This document shows positions 23,301-52,676 of a DNA stretch of 64,000 nt, one piece after another; position 1 is the first letter of the stretch, and every line of letters starts with the position of its first letter. The translations under genes and the position numbers were made by a program. Source of the stretch: Mya arenaria. Lineage: Eukaryota; Mollusca; Bivalvia; Myida; Myidae. The notes under the pieces are model-generated. The model was not told the origin of the DNA, made no database searches, and saw only the letters and a list, made by a program, of their open reading frames with translations. Location: NCBI RefSeq assembly GCF_026914265.1, contig NC_069126.1, forward strand, positions 25,459,473-25,523,472, given 5' to 3'.

Positions 23301-24206
23301 GGGCTCAGCCCCCCTTGCCGGCTATGGGTATGGACTCCCCCTATCCCGCTTGTATGCCCGATACTTTCAGGGCGACCTGGTACTTTACTCTATGGAGGGC
23401 TATGGAATGGACGCCATCATCTACTTGAAGGTAATCTACAAACTATCATGGCATGAGTAGAATCTAACAGTCACCAAATGCAAGGAACTGTTTTGTGTTT
23501 TGAGTTACATCAATATACTGGAGACCAAAATTTCAAATGAACTATCATATTTACTCTAAAGAACATGTTGTGTCCAAAATGCTGAGCATTCATGTTAAGA
23601 GCAAGCAAATTTTTAAAACTTTTATCGAATAAGTTTGCTAGTAAATTTTAGAGGATCAGTTAAGCCTAAAACACCTGTTAAAATGTCCATATGGGGCCAA
23701 GCTCTGCCCCTGGGACAGCTGACACTTGGAATGAAGGACATTTGAAAAACAGCATCTAGAATTTGAGGTGTATGGCATTTGAAACCATTACTAAACAACA
23801 GTTTCAGATGTAATTTTCCCCAAAAAAACAACCTTGCTAATGTTTAACAACTTGCAACTAGCAAAATGGACATTGCAAATTAAAACAATCAACTGTAATA
23901 TCCTGTAATATGAAGTATGAAAGTTTTGTAAAAAATGTACATGTATGAATTAAAAAAAATTTGATACAGGTGAAAGATGCCATGGAGTGTTTGCCAATTT
24001 ACAACAAGACAGCATCAAAAATGTATGAAACAGATACGTCAGCCCCTGACTGGAGTTCCCCATCTCCATGGACACAGGCACGGGGGTACAGTACGATAGG
24101 AGGCGGGAATGTTTCACGGGGCTACAGCACATTAACGGACGGGCAGGGAGCTCGGCGGACTGTTTGTACATGGACACGGCAGCCTAGGCTGTTGGACTGT
24201 CATTGA
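8061..24206 (+). CDS. PDK: Pyruvate dehydrogenase (acetyl-transferring) kinase, mitochondrial; 11 exons
   Basis: Phosphorylates and inactivates the E1 alpha subunit of the mitochondrial pyruvate dehydrogenase complex. Exons: 8061-8340, 12734-12875, 14099-14167, 15674-15737, 17547-17670, 18079-18165, 18417-18494, 20016-20092, 22582-22680, 23200-23430, 23970-24206. All junctions are GT-AG and the joined frame is 1488 nt, 495 codons. Visible landmarks are a basic N-terminus free of acidic residues for about 28 residues (likely mitochondrial presequence), the [18 protein letters not shown] start of the fold, [10 protein letters not shown] (H-box region), FELSKNAMRA (N-box, about 301-311), ISDQGGG (G1, 341-347), GYGYGLP (G2, 381-387) and the C-terminal DW pair (444-445). 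PDK rather than BCKDK is indicated by [16 protein letters not shown] and [10 protein letters not shown]. The protein is longer than the usual 400-436 residues at both ends. The start was chosen as the first Met of the open exon (A at -3); a later Met is possible. Confidence 0.93.
9000..9076. repeat. Near-perfect palindrome, 38-nt arms
   Basis: The arms meet around a single base at 9038. The only mismatch is T9011 against G9065, which becomes a wobble pair in RNA. The arms contain TCATGCTTTTATTTATTTGA and its complement. Confidence 0.95.
9775..9837. repeat. Hairpin with three copies of TTTACCTGTCGCAA
   Basis: ACATTGCGACAGGTAAA at 9775-9791 is an exact complement of 9821-9837, and an extra direct copy lies at 9801-9814. 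Function unknown; it may be the end of a transposon. Confidence 0.85.
12734..12875 (+). CDS. PDK: PDK exon 2
   Basis: Encodes [19 protein letters not shown] and the following segment to VRNW, the first helices of the N-terminal four-helix domain. Acceptor TTCCAG, donor GTCAGT. Confidence 0.95.
12930..13640 (+). repeat. Interspersed repeat with ~135-bp tandem core
   Basis: About three related units (starting near 13061, 13190 and 13320) share GTGTGTAGGTAGCTT and TCAAGGTCA. The flanks carry AACCAGGTTTTC and AACCTGGTTAGG, which are roughly complementary ends. Each core unit carries a nuclear-receptor-like AGGTCAAGGTCA or a variant. Confidence 0.6.
14099..14167 (+). CDS. PDK: PDK exon 3
   Basis: Encodes [20 protein letters not shown], completing the Trp codon split across intron 2. 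Donor GTAAGT. Confidence 0.93.
14263..14292. repeat. Poly-C tract in PDK intron 3
   Basis: A C run broken once by A. The poly-Gly frame across it on the other strand is an artefact. Confidence 0.95.
14947..15028. repeat. Perfect 41-bp tandem duplication
   Basis: Two identical copies of a unit containing CACACATGTATACATGTTAC, itself holding the ACATGTATACATGT palindrome. Identity implies a recent duplication. Confidence 0.95.
15674..15737 (+). CDS. PDK: PDK exon 4
   Basis: Encodes [20 protein letters not shown]. The His in LRHSKVV matches the conserved H-box His of the PDK family. Acceptor TTTCAG, donor GTATGC. Confidence 0.95.
16131..17091 (+). mobile_element. Non-autonomous repeat with ~176-bp tandem cores (Helentron/pearl-like?)
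   Basis: Left end is GCCCCCGAAGGTGGGCATATT; right end is a short hairpin GTCACATACTGTGAC followed by AGCTCTTGTTT. About four core units of about 176-180 bp each carry CGGGCTGTAACTTTCCC, CTTGCCACATGTGTTC and AGGTCAAGGTCA. Further copies lie at 26023-27003 and 42284-42846 on the minus strand. Tandem cores inside unique ends resemble bivalve pearl elements and non-autonomous Helentrons (inference). Confidence 0.7.
17547..17670 (+). CDS. PDK: PDK exon 5
   Basis: Encodes [11 protein letters not shown] through [20 protein letters not shown], a strongly conserved PDK segment. Donor GTAAGT. Confidence 0.96.
18079..18165 (+). CDS. PDK: PDK exon 6
   Basis: Encodes [19 protein letters not shown] and the following CDVEEVIR. 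The HPxHIG motif is diagnostic of PDK. Donor GTACGC. Confidence 0.96.
18417..18494 (+). CDS. PDK: PDK exon 7, ending at the founder splice site of the array
   Basis: Encodes [20 protein letters not shown] followed by IIESYN. It ends TATAATC before donor GTAAGT at 18495. Those exon bases and the donor are repeated about 30 times downstream. Joining here to 20016 gives 16 residues between SPDL and the EYVPS that follows, the same spacing as in vertebrate PDKs. Confidence 0.93.
18485..19770 (+). repeat. 30-bp tandem array of ~43 units reiterating a 5' splice site
   Basis: Consensus unit GTATAATCGTAAGTCACATA plus CATTGTACGT. Each early unit holds the last seven bases of PDK exon 7 followed by the donor GTAAGT. 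I count about 30 units with intact GTAAGT (18495 to about 19460). Others have CTTAAGT or CATAAGT. Nine units from 19471 to 19740 instead read AATCTTTAGTCAC together with the palindrome GTACATGTAC. The period is a multiple of three, which makes long spurious open frames on both strands. Confidence 0.97.
20016..20092 (+). CDS. PDK: PDK exon 8
   Basis: Encodes [20 protein letters not shown] then FELSK, entering the N-box of the GHKL ATPase fold with its catalytic Glu. An alternative in-frame acceptor (TTTTACAG) lies 27 nt upstream at 19988. Confidence 0.94.
20405..21620 (+). mobile_element. Repeat with ~180-bp tandem cores, same terminus class
   Basis: About six diverging units share GCAAGCACACATAGGTTAAT, CAGCAACTACTTGAGG and AATGGTACTCAACCA. 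The right end, CTCTGTGACGGCTCTTGTTT, matches the terminus of the 16131-17091 element although the cores are unrelated. Lies in PDK intron 8. The following 21640-21900 is another old repeat (TTGATCAGAATGTG, GAGTTATGACCCTTG). Confidence 0.65.
22582..22680 (+). CDS. PDK: PDK exon 9 (N-box)
   Basis: Begins NAMRAVVE, the ATP/Mg-binding Asn of the N-box, and runs to GKEDLAIK. Acceptor TTTTTCAG, donor GTTGGT. Confidence 0.96.
23200..23430 (+). CDS. PDK: PDK exon 10 (G1 and G2 boxes, ATP lid)
   Basis: Encodes [20 protein letters not shown], the ATP lid with [28 protein letters not shown] and [15 protein letters not shown]. The most conserved exon of the gene. Confidence 0.97.
23970..24206 (+). CDS. 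PDK: PDK exon 11 (C-terminus)
   Basis: Encodes the [13 protein letters not shown] segment and the DW pair needed for dimer cross-tail contact in PDKs, then a tail of about 50 residues rich in Gly, Ser, Thr and Arg ending CH. The tail is longer than in vertebrate PDKs and contains RGYST twice. Confidence 0.93.
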   Translation: MKDAMECLPIYNKTASKMYETDTSAPDWSSPSPWTQARGYSTIGGGNVSRGYSTLTDGQGARRTVCTWTRQPRLLDCH

Positions 24207-25020
24207 AATGGGATACATGTAGAAGAGTGTTAGCCCTTGTGTTGAATGTGATACGCTATTTTAAGATAAAGATATCAATGTTTTAAGTGAGTGACATTCG
24301 ATAAGTATAATTTTCTCATTGGTTTTTCTATCTTGAACATACTTGTAGAAGTCGAAACATAGTTATAGTTATCACAGTTATTCTGTAAAATGTTTTTTAC
24401 CTCTGCCATTACATAATATAAAAGATGAAAATGTGTGAAAGGAATGCTTCATCTATGAGCAAGATGCCTGTATAAATCTGGAATGAAATCCAATATAACT
24501 AAAGAATAACTTCAGTCAGATTTTGCTTAAGAAGGAATTATGATTCAATACTAAGATCAATGACTAAGGTGTATTAGAGGTGTTCTCTTGTCAATTTCAT
24601 TTTGTCTCAAAAGTATACATCATTAATCATAATGGTATGTTTTTGAAGCACTGTGACTTGTTATTGCATTTCATGGCATTTGAATGTTTTCCTTTGTGAT
24701 AAAAGTTCCTGAAACATTATAAATTGTATGCATTTTGTACACAGTACATTTCTGGTATACTTTCATGTGGCAATAGCAGCATATATGTTAGTTAAATCTC
24801 TTGCATTATAACATGTGTGTTCTCATTTCAATATTCATGGTAGGGCAGTTTGTTTAAAACAAGTCCCATGTTTTTATTGTATTGCTTCATACTGATTATA
24901 TAATTTACAATTTGCTCATTAGCCGTGTACATATTTCATTTGTGTATTACGCATTTATGTGTTTAGTTGTTAACCTAATCGATATTATAACTTCTCCTGA
25001 GTGTCTGCACAATTAAAGGA
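24207..25020 (+). other. PDK 3' untranslated region
   Basis: AT-rich, no coding signal. ATTAAA at 25012-25017 is the best poly(A) signal I see; the true end is uncertain. Confidence 0.5.
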
Positions 25021-26022
25021 GCCATCTTTTCATTGTACATAGTGTACGATCATTTTATCAAATCAATATTTCCGAGAAGTTGTAACATCTATTTATGAAA
25101 GCATATGTCTTTATAAGTTTTTTAAAGTGGCTCTCATATTTGAAATCAATACGTACACATGTACAAGAAGCATCAATTTTGACTGATGAACCTTCAGCTA
25201 CTTACTAAATAATACATTTTATGGAACAAATTAATTACTGATTACAAGATTGTAACTGTGTTTATAAAAGCTGAAACGCACAAATATTAAATGACTGGTG
25301 GGTCCTAAGAGATTAACAGTGATCATCTATTGTCTCATAAAGTGTTTTCTGCACTGTATCCTTCACAAGAACCAATGTTTTCAATATTTATTCATCCTTT
25401 TCCATAAATTTAAAAATCCTATTAATTGTGGTACATCTTGTTTGGTTGTAAGAGTGCATCTTAAAGGTCAAGTATGTTTAATTTACAGGCTGAAAAGCAA
25501 GCTTTTTTATTATTCAATATTAAATTTTTTAGAGAGATAATTTTTTTATTAAATGAAGTAAAATTCACAAAATGGGTTCAAAAATGGTAGTTCTTCTTCT
25601 GGCAGTTATATTCTGTTGTTTTCCAGTTATTAAATGTTGACCTATCTTGTCATGTTATATAATAAGGTTGAAAATCTTTCTTTTTTAATGAAACTGTTTA
25701 CGAACAAAGGCTACAACTATGTAAGGAACCAGATAATCAATGAACAAATCCATCTTCAAGGTACTTTTGTGCAAAGTCAAGAAATCGTAAAAGTTTTTAA
25801 TTGTTAAGATGGTGATAAAATGGTGTCAATGTGCAGTCTCTACTAATGACGTTATAGCTAGTCACTTGCAGAGTTGTGTGATATATGATGAATTAAAGTT
25901 GTTATCTCTACTGTTGTTTGTTTTGCTTGATTACCTAAGGATAGAGATGTTGCAGTAATCGGTTTCTCCATGTATGTGAAGCTTCATCAATTTGGTAAAC
26001 ATAAACAAGAGCTGTAAACATA
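25021..26022. other. Intergenic, nothing recognised
   Basis: No gene or named repeat visible until the element at 26023, apart from a short duplicated ATAAACAAGAGCTGT at its left edge. Confidence 0.4.
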
Positions 26023-27003
26023 AACAAGAGCTGTCACAGTATGTGAGGAATGCCCCTGAATGTGACATTGACCTATGAACAAGGTCAGTACATGAAAAGT
26101 TGATCTTGCCTTTACATGTCAAATACATTTGGCAAGTTATTTTAAATTGCCTCTGAACATAAAAAATACCACCTATATTTGACACCCTTCACTCTTTAAT
26201 ATGTCCTTATATTCAGCATTCCATTGTGAATAAACACTAAGTGTATCTTTCATCTAAGAGGTAGGGACATGGGCCTTGCACGCGACACATCATCTTTGTA
26301 TGTCGAACACGTGTGAAAAGTTATTTCAAAATCTGTCCATACAAATAAGTTACAGCCCGGACACGACAACTTATACTCTACATCCTTAAATGCAGCATTC
26401 CATTGTGAATAAACACCTAAGTCTGACCTTGACCTTAGAGGTAGGGACATGGGTCTTGCATGCGACACGTCGTCTTGGTATGTCAAACACATGGGACAAG
26501 TTGTTTTAAAATCTGTTCATACAAGAACAAGTTACAGCCCGGACACGACAACCTATACTCTATGTCCTTATATGCAGCACTCCATTGTGAATAAACACTA
26601 AGTGTAACCTTGACCTCAGAGGTAGGGAAACGGGTCTTGCACGCGACACGTTGTGTTGGTATGTGGAACACATGTGGCAAGTTATTTTAAAATCTGTCCT
26701 TCCACATGTGGCAAGTTATTTTAAAATCTGTCCATACAAGAGAAAGTTACAGCCCGGACATGACAACCTATACTCTATGTCCTTATATGCAGCACTCCAT
26801 TGTGAAAAAACACTGTGACCTTGACCTTAGAGGTAGGGACACGGGTCTTGCACGCGACACATCGTCTTGGTATGTGGGACACATGTGGCAAGTTATTTTA
26901 AAATCTGTCCATACAAGCGAAAGGTACATCCCGGACACGAGTTGAGTTGGACACACGGACGGAAGGACGGTGCGATTTTAATATGCCCACCTTTGGGGGC
27001 ATA
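26023..27003 (-). mobile_element. Second copy of the AACAAGAG-terminated tandem-core repeat
   Basis: Minus-strand copy of the 16131 family. It begins AACAAGAGCTGTCACAGTAT and ends at GGTGGGCATATT-type sequence (CCCACCTTTGGGGGCAT). It contains about four core units with TGACCTTGACCT (complement of AGGTCAAGGTCA). Confidence 0.7.
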
Positions 27004-27663
27004 AAAAATGATGATGTGTTCCACGCAACTGATTTAAAGAGCACCAGCAACCTTAACTCCCTTTGAATGTTAATAATGCCCATAATTATTAAAGTGCTAT
27101 AGTTCTATGGACTGGCTAAGCACCAGCAATCTTAACTCTCTTTAAATGTTTATAATGCCCATAATTATTCAAGTGCTATAGTTCAAAGGCTCATAAGTTT
27201 CATGAGATTAGTCTATGGAGACATCACCAACTCTGTTAAAGGACATTGTCACGTCAGGATGACAACTTTGAACAATCAGTAAATATATCATGAAACTTGA
27301 TTGTTTTACCTAAAATTAACATTTTGTCATAAACAACAGTGGACTCATTGATCAACCCGCATATATACTCAGCCAAATTTGAAATAATACCATATTAATA
27401 TTTCAATTATTTCTATAAAAAAAAGTAAATATTCTTAAAAATTTATTAAAATTTCGTGGTTATAGTTCGTAAATGTAAATCATGGGGATTTGTTAAATTC
27501 GTTGAAGCATTTAAGTAAATGACCAAGCTTTAGATTTTCATGTGCCGCACAGGGTACAATGTACATTGTACATGTTGAGTTTACGTGAATATTGATTTGT
27601 GTTGGTTGAAGGCTTGAAGTACAGTTGAAGAAAAACACATTGTCTGGTTTCTTTTGAACAAGT

Positions 27664-28481
27664 ATGCCACGTTTGTCTACTGATGAACGTAATCGGGCTA
27701 TTGGTATGCTACAGGCAGGTGTACGTCATGGTGATGTCGCTGCATGTTTTGGCGTGTCGTGTGTGACGATATCTATCTCGTCTGGCAGGTCGTTATTGAA
27801 CACTTGGCACAGTTAATGATGGCCATAGATCTGGCATGCCGCAAGCGACCCCTTTGCAATACCGCTATATGAGGACGTCACATCTACGTAACAGATTTTT
27901 TTTTCAACAACAGTGGAACACCGTGTTATTTAGCGACTTATAACGGTTTTGCTTGGATCACCCTGATGGACGCACAAGTTGCTATCGAAAACGCAACGAA
28001 CGTTTTTCGGACACATGTGTACGTCAGAGAGGTTAATGGGGGACCTAACTTTCTGGTGTGGGGTGGAATATCCTTTCATTCGAACCCATTTAGTGGAAGT
28101 GCAAGGTAGGCTAACAGGACAGCGATATCGAAATGAGATATTGGAGCCAGTTGTTGCACCATTCATCAACGCCAACCCAAACATCACTATGTTCAAACAG
28201 GACAACGCACGGTGCCACACCGCTCGAGTTTGAACCACCTACCTTCAGGAGAGAAATATCCAAGTTCTTCCATGGCCTGCATTCTCACCTGACCTGTCTG
28301 CAATCGAGCATTTATGGGGCGTGTTCGAAGGCGTAATCCTCTAGACGCTAATGAGCTTACACATTTTGTGCTCAAAGAGTGGGCAGCGATACCACAAGAT
28401 ACGATTAAAACCCTGATTTGCTCAATGCGACAGCGCTGTATTGCAGTTAGAGACGCACATGGTGGACATACCAGATACTGA
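27664..28481 (+). pseudogene. Tc1-like (mariner superfamily) transposase, inactivated
   Basis: Starts MPRLSTDERNRAIGMLQAGV, the helix-turn-helix start of Tc1-type transposases. It continues through several frames with NFLVWGGISF, the DNARCHTAR motif holding the second catalytic Asp, and WPAFSPDLSAIEHLWG with the catalytic Glu, and ends GGHTRY. Multiple frameshifts and stops. I could not find a matching pair of terminal repeats. Confidence 0.85.
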
Positions 28482-30114
28482 TTACTTGTGAATTAAGTTT
28501 TTGCAAGATCGTTGTAACAGCAGCAAATAATCTGGTATTGGTATTGATAGTTTTCTACTAATGTTATGAAGCTTTATCTGGTTGTTCAACATTAAATTAA
28601 AAAAATATTTGTCATAGAGAGAAATAAAGTGTAAAATTTTCTAGGTATTGTTTCTTTTTTGACTGAATGTATATGTTGAATCTAAGGTTTGACTGCTATT
28701 TCATTTATTGTAAAAACCATTGCTCTACAAGGCTGGGAAGTTTGATTGAATTTACATAATAGTTAAAAAACTATGGATGAGACACAAAGTATGAAATCCA
28801 AATTGTGCATTATTTGAGATGAGAGCACAGGATGTAAGTGAATTATTATTCATTTAAAAAGCAATGGCTATGACACAAAGTGCATTAATAATATTGTACA
28901 TCATTGACCTTCAAGATGAAGGCATGAACTGTATGTTGCTCTTCAAATCTGTGAAGTTAATTGGAAATCAGATAGAAATTGAACCAGTTACAGCTGAGGC
29001 ACAATTGAAATGGGTGGCAAACAGATACTGCAACTACTATATGCCTCCCATTATAGGCACACAGTAGTACACTGTGAAGTAACATGTGAAAGGACTAGGC
29101 ATCAGATGGTCACAAAATACAGGATTTCCTCAAAACAAGTCTAGAATTCTCATTACAAACTAGTGAATTACATGATTAAAAGAATATTTCTTCGCTGTCT
29201 CAGCTGAGTTAACTCATTTAAAATAGTGCATAATGGTTTCCAAGTTTATGATGCGTAAATTAAGCATGTGAAAATCATATGATTAGTCTAGATACATACA
29301 TGTATACCAACGTTATTTTTCAATTTTCTGGTATTTATGTGGTAGACAAACCCAATAAATTTTCAATCAGAAATATTCCCCAAAACTGCAAAAGATACAT
29401 GTGTATTAGCAATGTGATACATCAGTAAGTAAGATTCAGTGTGTTGTACACAACACTATCAATTTTATGTCAGTTTTTCACTATTTCCTTTTTTTCTTGC
29501 AAATGTTTCATCTGGTGTCAAGTGGTAAATATGATCATTAACAATAAATATTTTGGCTCATACTAAGAAAAATAAGATCAATTTCGTTTTCTACATTTAT
29601 TGACATGCAAAATTCATATCTGCTACAACTAAATGAGAAGGGAAGTCATCTTGTAGATACTAAGGAAAATCTAAGGGAAAATATATGCAGCAATGATTAG
29701 GATATTATACATGGTATTTCATTCTTAAATAATGTTCATTTCAACCTTAAAACTTTTTTTAAGCACACAGAGGAAAATGTTATCACACTTGAAACAAAAC
29801 AGCTAATTGACACAGTTTACATAGCAGTTACAAAATGAACCAAGCGATAAAATGTATCAAAATCTTCTATATCTATGTAAATTACTTTTCACAAGTACAG
29901 ATCTGTGTATGTGAATGACTTATCTCTGACATGCAAAAATTCAACACAATAGCTACTACATACATGTATTTTCATTATTATATATCCACAACACAACACA
30001 TGAACACACTTTTTACCATTCTCAATAGTCAACATTTTAAGCACCTGCTCTAAATGTAAATGGGGTTCACAAATTCACTATATTGCAACATGTGGGGTTC
30101 TGTACAGGGGTATT
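28482..30114 (-). other. SMARCE1 3' untranslated region and intergenic DNA
   Basis: Downstream (minus strand) of the SMARCE1 stop. AATAAA on the minus strand occurs within the stop itself (30114-30119) and again near 29597. The 3' end cannot be fixed. The + frame at 28864-29067 is not supported as a gene. Confidence 0.4.
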
Positions 30115-49458
<19,344 letters not shown>

Positions 49459-49894
49459 GGCTGATGCTGCACAATGAAGCTACCTGAAAATATGTACAGA
49501 ATTGAAGAAAAGAAAGAGACTGATAAGTCAATTATGAATAGAATCGACAGCACTTCTCATAGGAATGATTTTTTATGTCATTTTAGGAAGGCGCTCTAAA
49601 CATTTCAAACAGGGAAAATTTGTGTCATTTGTATCGCATCAAGATTTATTCTAACAAACATTGCTCAATTTATTTATATTGTTTATTGGATGAGTGCATG
49701 AGCGTAAAAAACTCTCAAATTTGCATGAACACATTATCAGATTTCAGATTATAGCAGATACATTATGAAGAAGAACAGCATATATATACAAATACAAATT
49801 ATCAAAATCGTAAAATAATCTATAATTCTAAAAATATCTAACATTTTAAGCTCAGTCTACATTTAATTATATAGTACATTTATAAATCATGATC

Positions 49895-50325
49895 CGTAAT
49901 GTCACGACTTATGGTCAGTAATGTCCCCAAATATGGTCCGTTATGTCTGGTCTGTAATGTCCTGGGTCCGTAATGTCCCTGACCCATATCAAAATAGTTT
50001 CAAGACATAAGGGTACATCAAGGAATGACAATGATGGAATTTATGATGAATGTAAGTATGAATGAAGATATCTCTATAATTCTCACTGATATATTTAACA
50101 TATTTTGATTGAACTAAAACACAAGTCATATAATATGTGTTAATACAAAATATATACTTTCATTAAATTGTATTTCATATGAAAAACACTTCAAATATAA
50201 ATAAGATATAGAGTATGAAATGACTATAGGTTGGGTATGAAATGACTATCCAAAAGATACAAAATGACCAAAAATCGGAGGGTACGAAATGGTCAGTGTA
50301 CGAAATGACTATTAACCACTTTCAT
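49895..50325. repeat. Degenerate short repeats (GGTCCGTAATGTCC and GTATGAAATGACTAT)
   Basis: Five loose copies of TGGTCNGTAATGTCC at 49895-49983, then five of GTAYGAAATGACTA at 50210-50320. Unknown family. Confidence 0.6.
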
Positions 50326-51511
50326 GACTGAAACTTCTGTTTAAAGTCCCAATTATGCCCGCTGCCACTTCAACCTCAATAGACAGAAGCACATGTGAGT
50401 AAATAATATATTTAAGCTAGGAAAACATAAACAATAGAACTGTTTGCATCTGTTTCCTGCGACTACACGGTAAAACATTGATCGTTGCAAAAATAAAACA
50501 TGCGAAGTGTTGAAAAAAATCAAACCGCAATAAAATACGAAGGCCAGCAAATAAATTCCGATTTCTTCTTATTCCATGCACAAAGAAAGGTTGTTAATGA
50601 AGACAAGAGAAAAGAAAAACATTTTTGAGAGAATTTAGCAAAAAAACATTGTGAAGGGAATAGATTTCTGCAAACTTGAGTTTATTACCAAATTTGGGAA
50701 ACTTGAACAAAGGAAATAGCGCTATCTTTACCCCAAAGATAATTTCTGACGGCAAGGAAAATAAATGTTTCAGCCACGGTAGAACTCGTTACAGTTTTGT
50801 GTCACGTTCGGCAACACCGAGCAATAATTTAGGACTATCATTGTTGAATCCCAACATAACTGGCGTTTTGCGTGATCCACTGAGTATATGAAAATTGCCA
50901 CATTTCTATTGTAAATATTTACCAAAATATAGGAGAATGACCTTTTTGTTAAACATACAAACAATTATTGTTATTGGAAAAGCTAAAAGTATATGTTACG
51001 TCAGACAACAGCTATAAGCTAGTGATATGATGTTTATCATGACCGATTTGAAATAAAGGTTATCTTATCTCATCTTATATAACGAATTTCTTTCAACTTT
51101 TAAAACAATCCCGAAGATGTCACCAGAATGAAGGAGGTTACAGACAACCAATAATTTCGACACTGTTACAACTACGAAGAAAAACCAGTAACACACTTTT
51201 ATAACAAGAACATTTATTTACTTACAATTTTACAAAAGAAAAACAATCATGAAGTAAATACTTCACTATGGCGGGCGGGCGTACGGACGGTCGGACCGAC
51301 ATTTGGCGTAACATATGAAACCTAAAGTTTGATCATATAATCAATGTACTTCATCCATTAATATATTAAATATGTTTAAAATGGCCTTAAAACGGCTATT
51401 ACTTGGCAGTGTTTGATTAAGATGTATAAACTTACATAAAATGAATTGGTATGCGACTGAGTCGCATCAAACCATTTATTTGTGTAAATACATCCTTTAA
51501 TCATTAAATGA
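50326..51511. other. Upstream of SMARCE1, nothing recognised
   Basis: Short frames only. GTATGCGACTGAGTCGCATC near 51451 is a small palindrome. Confidence 0.4.
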
Positions 51512-52210
51512 ATCATTCGGAGCTCATCGGCCATTTTTTTTCAAAAACAACCTCGGATGTATATGGACGGTTTACATACTTAAAAAGTGGTACGTTTAAG
51601 TCCGTTGCAAATAGATTGCCTAGTAATCTTATTTAGTAGTTAAAATTTATGACTTAACTCTTGGGAATCGTAATTATGTTTGCAATAATACACTTCACTG
51701 GCAATCAATTTAAACTGAGAGCAATGAATACAACTCTTAAACACTACATTTAATTAATGCTTTTATTAAAAAAAATGGCCGAGGAGTTCCGAATGTAAAT
51801 GAATACTATCTGGGATCATTCGGAGCTTCTCGGCCATTTTGATCGAAAACAACCTCGGATGTATGCCGGTACATCGGTTGAAGTAGTCTGTTAATTTTTG
51901 AATTATATCATTAATTAAATGTAGTGTTTTAGAGTTGTATTTATTTATCTAAGTTTACATTGATTGTCAGTGAAGTGTATTATTGCAAAAATAATTAAGA
52001 TTCCCAAGAGTATAGTCATAAAGTTTAACTGCAAAATAAAATTACTACGCGTTCTACTTGCCGCGGACTTAAACGTACCACTTTTTTGAGTATGTAAACC
52101 GTCGAAATACATCCGATAAAAATGGCCGAGATGTTCCGAATGATCTGGGATTGGTCCCATTCGGAACTCCTCAGCTGTTTTCGATAAAAATGGCCGAGGA
52201 GCTCCGAATG
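51512..52210. mobile_element. Foldback element with six alternating CATTCGGA..CGGCCAT motifs
   Basis: Arm 51512-51759 is complementary, with scattered mismatches, to arm 51909-52145. The motif CATTCGGARCTYCTCGGCC and its complement occur at about 51514, 51775, 51818, 52120, 52158 and 52190, mostly alternating in strand. No coding capacity. Confidence 0.85.
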
Positions 52211-52379
52211 GATTGGTCCCAGATATACTTTTTTTACAATTAAAATCAAAGCGCTTAAAGCGTTAAAAGGCTTTCAGCCTGCTACGATTTGTGAATATAG
52301 TCAGAAATGCCAAATGGAACGGAAAGTGTGTGAAGAATTTTCAGTTTGTCCCAGTAAATTGAATCCAGTGTCTTGAGCA

Positions 52380-52676
52380 TGATGCATATATGACCTTACG
52401 ACAGCGGCTTCTAAGCCACGCCCCCTGATATCAAGGGAGCGAACTCTGTCTATGTCCGTCAAACAAACGAGGAAGAAATGGCGTCACGCGTCGTTTCGCT
52501 TTCCGATATTCCTGACAAATTATCATAAATGTGACATTACAATGCGAAAAAATAGAAGTCAAAGGAATTTGTAACTGGCTGCTACATCGGAAGGCTCGAT
52601 ATATCTTTAGAAAATGACGATATCTAACATTTACGGGGTGAAATCTATCCAAGTCAGAGAAAATCGGATAGCCGCC
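52380..52676. promoter_or_regulatory. Probable divergent promoter region
   Basis: Less AT-rich than its surroundings, with CACGCCCCC (GC/Sp1-like) at about 52417 and, at 52671-52682, the complement of a YY1-type CAACATGGCGGC motif. It lies between the + strand microprotein start and SMARCE1 on the minus strand. A possible minus-strand donor (GCTGTC/GTAAGG) at about 52398 could end a SMARCE1 leader exon. Confidence 0.35.

Noticed and set aside
26250..26680. Minus-strand frames ([13 protein letters not shown] type)
   Set aside because: They run through repeat cores and recur at 16193 and 42513; no protein family.
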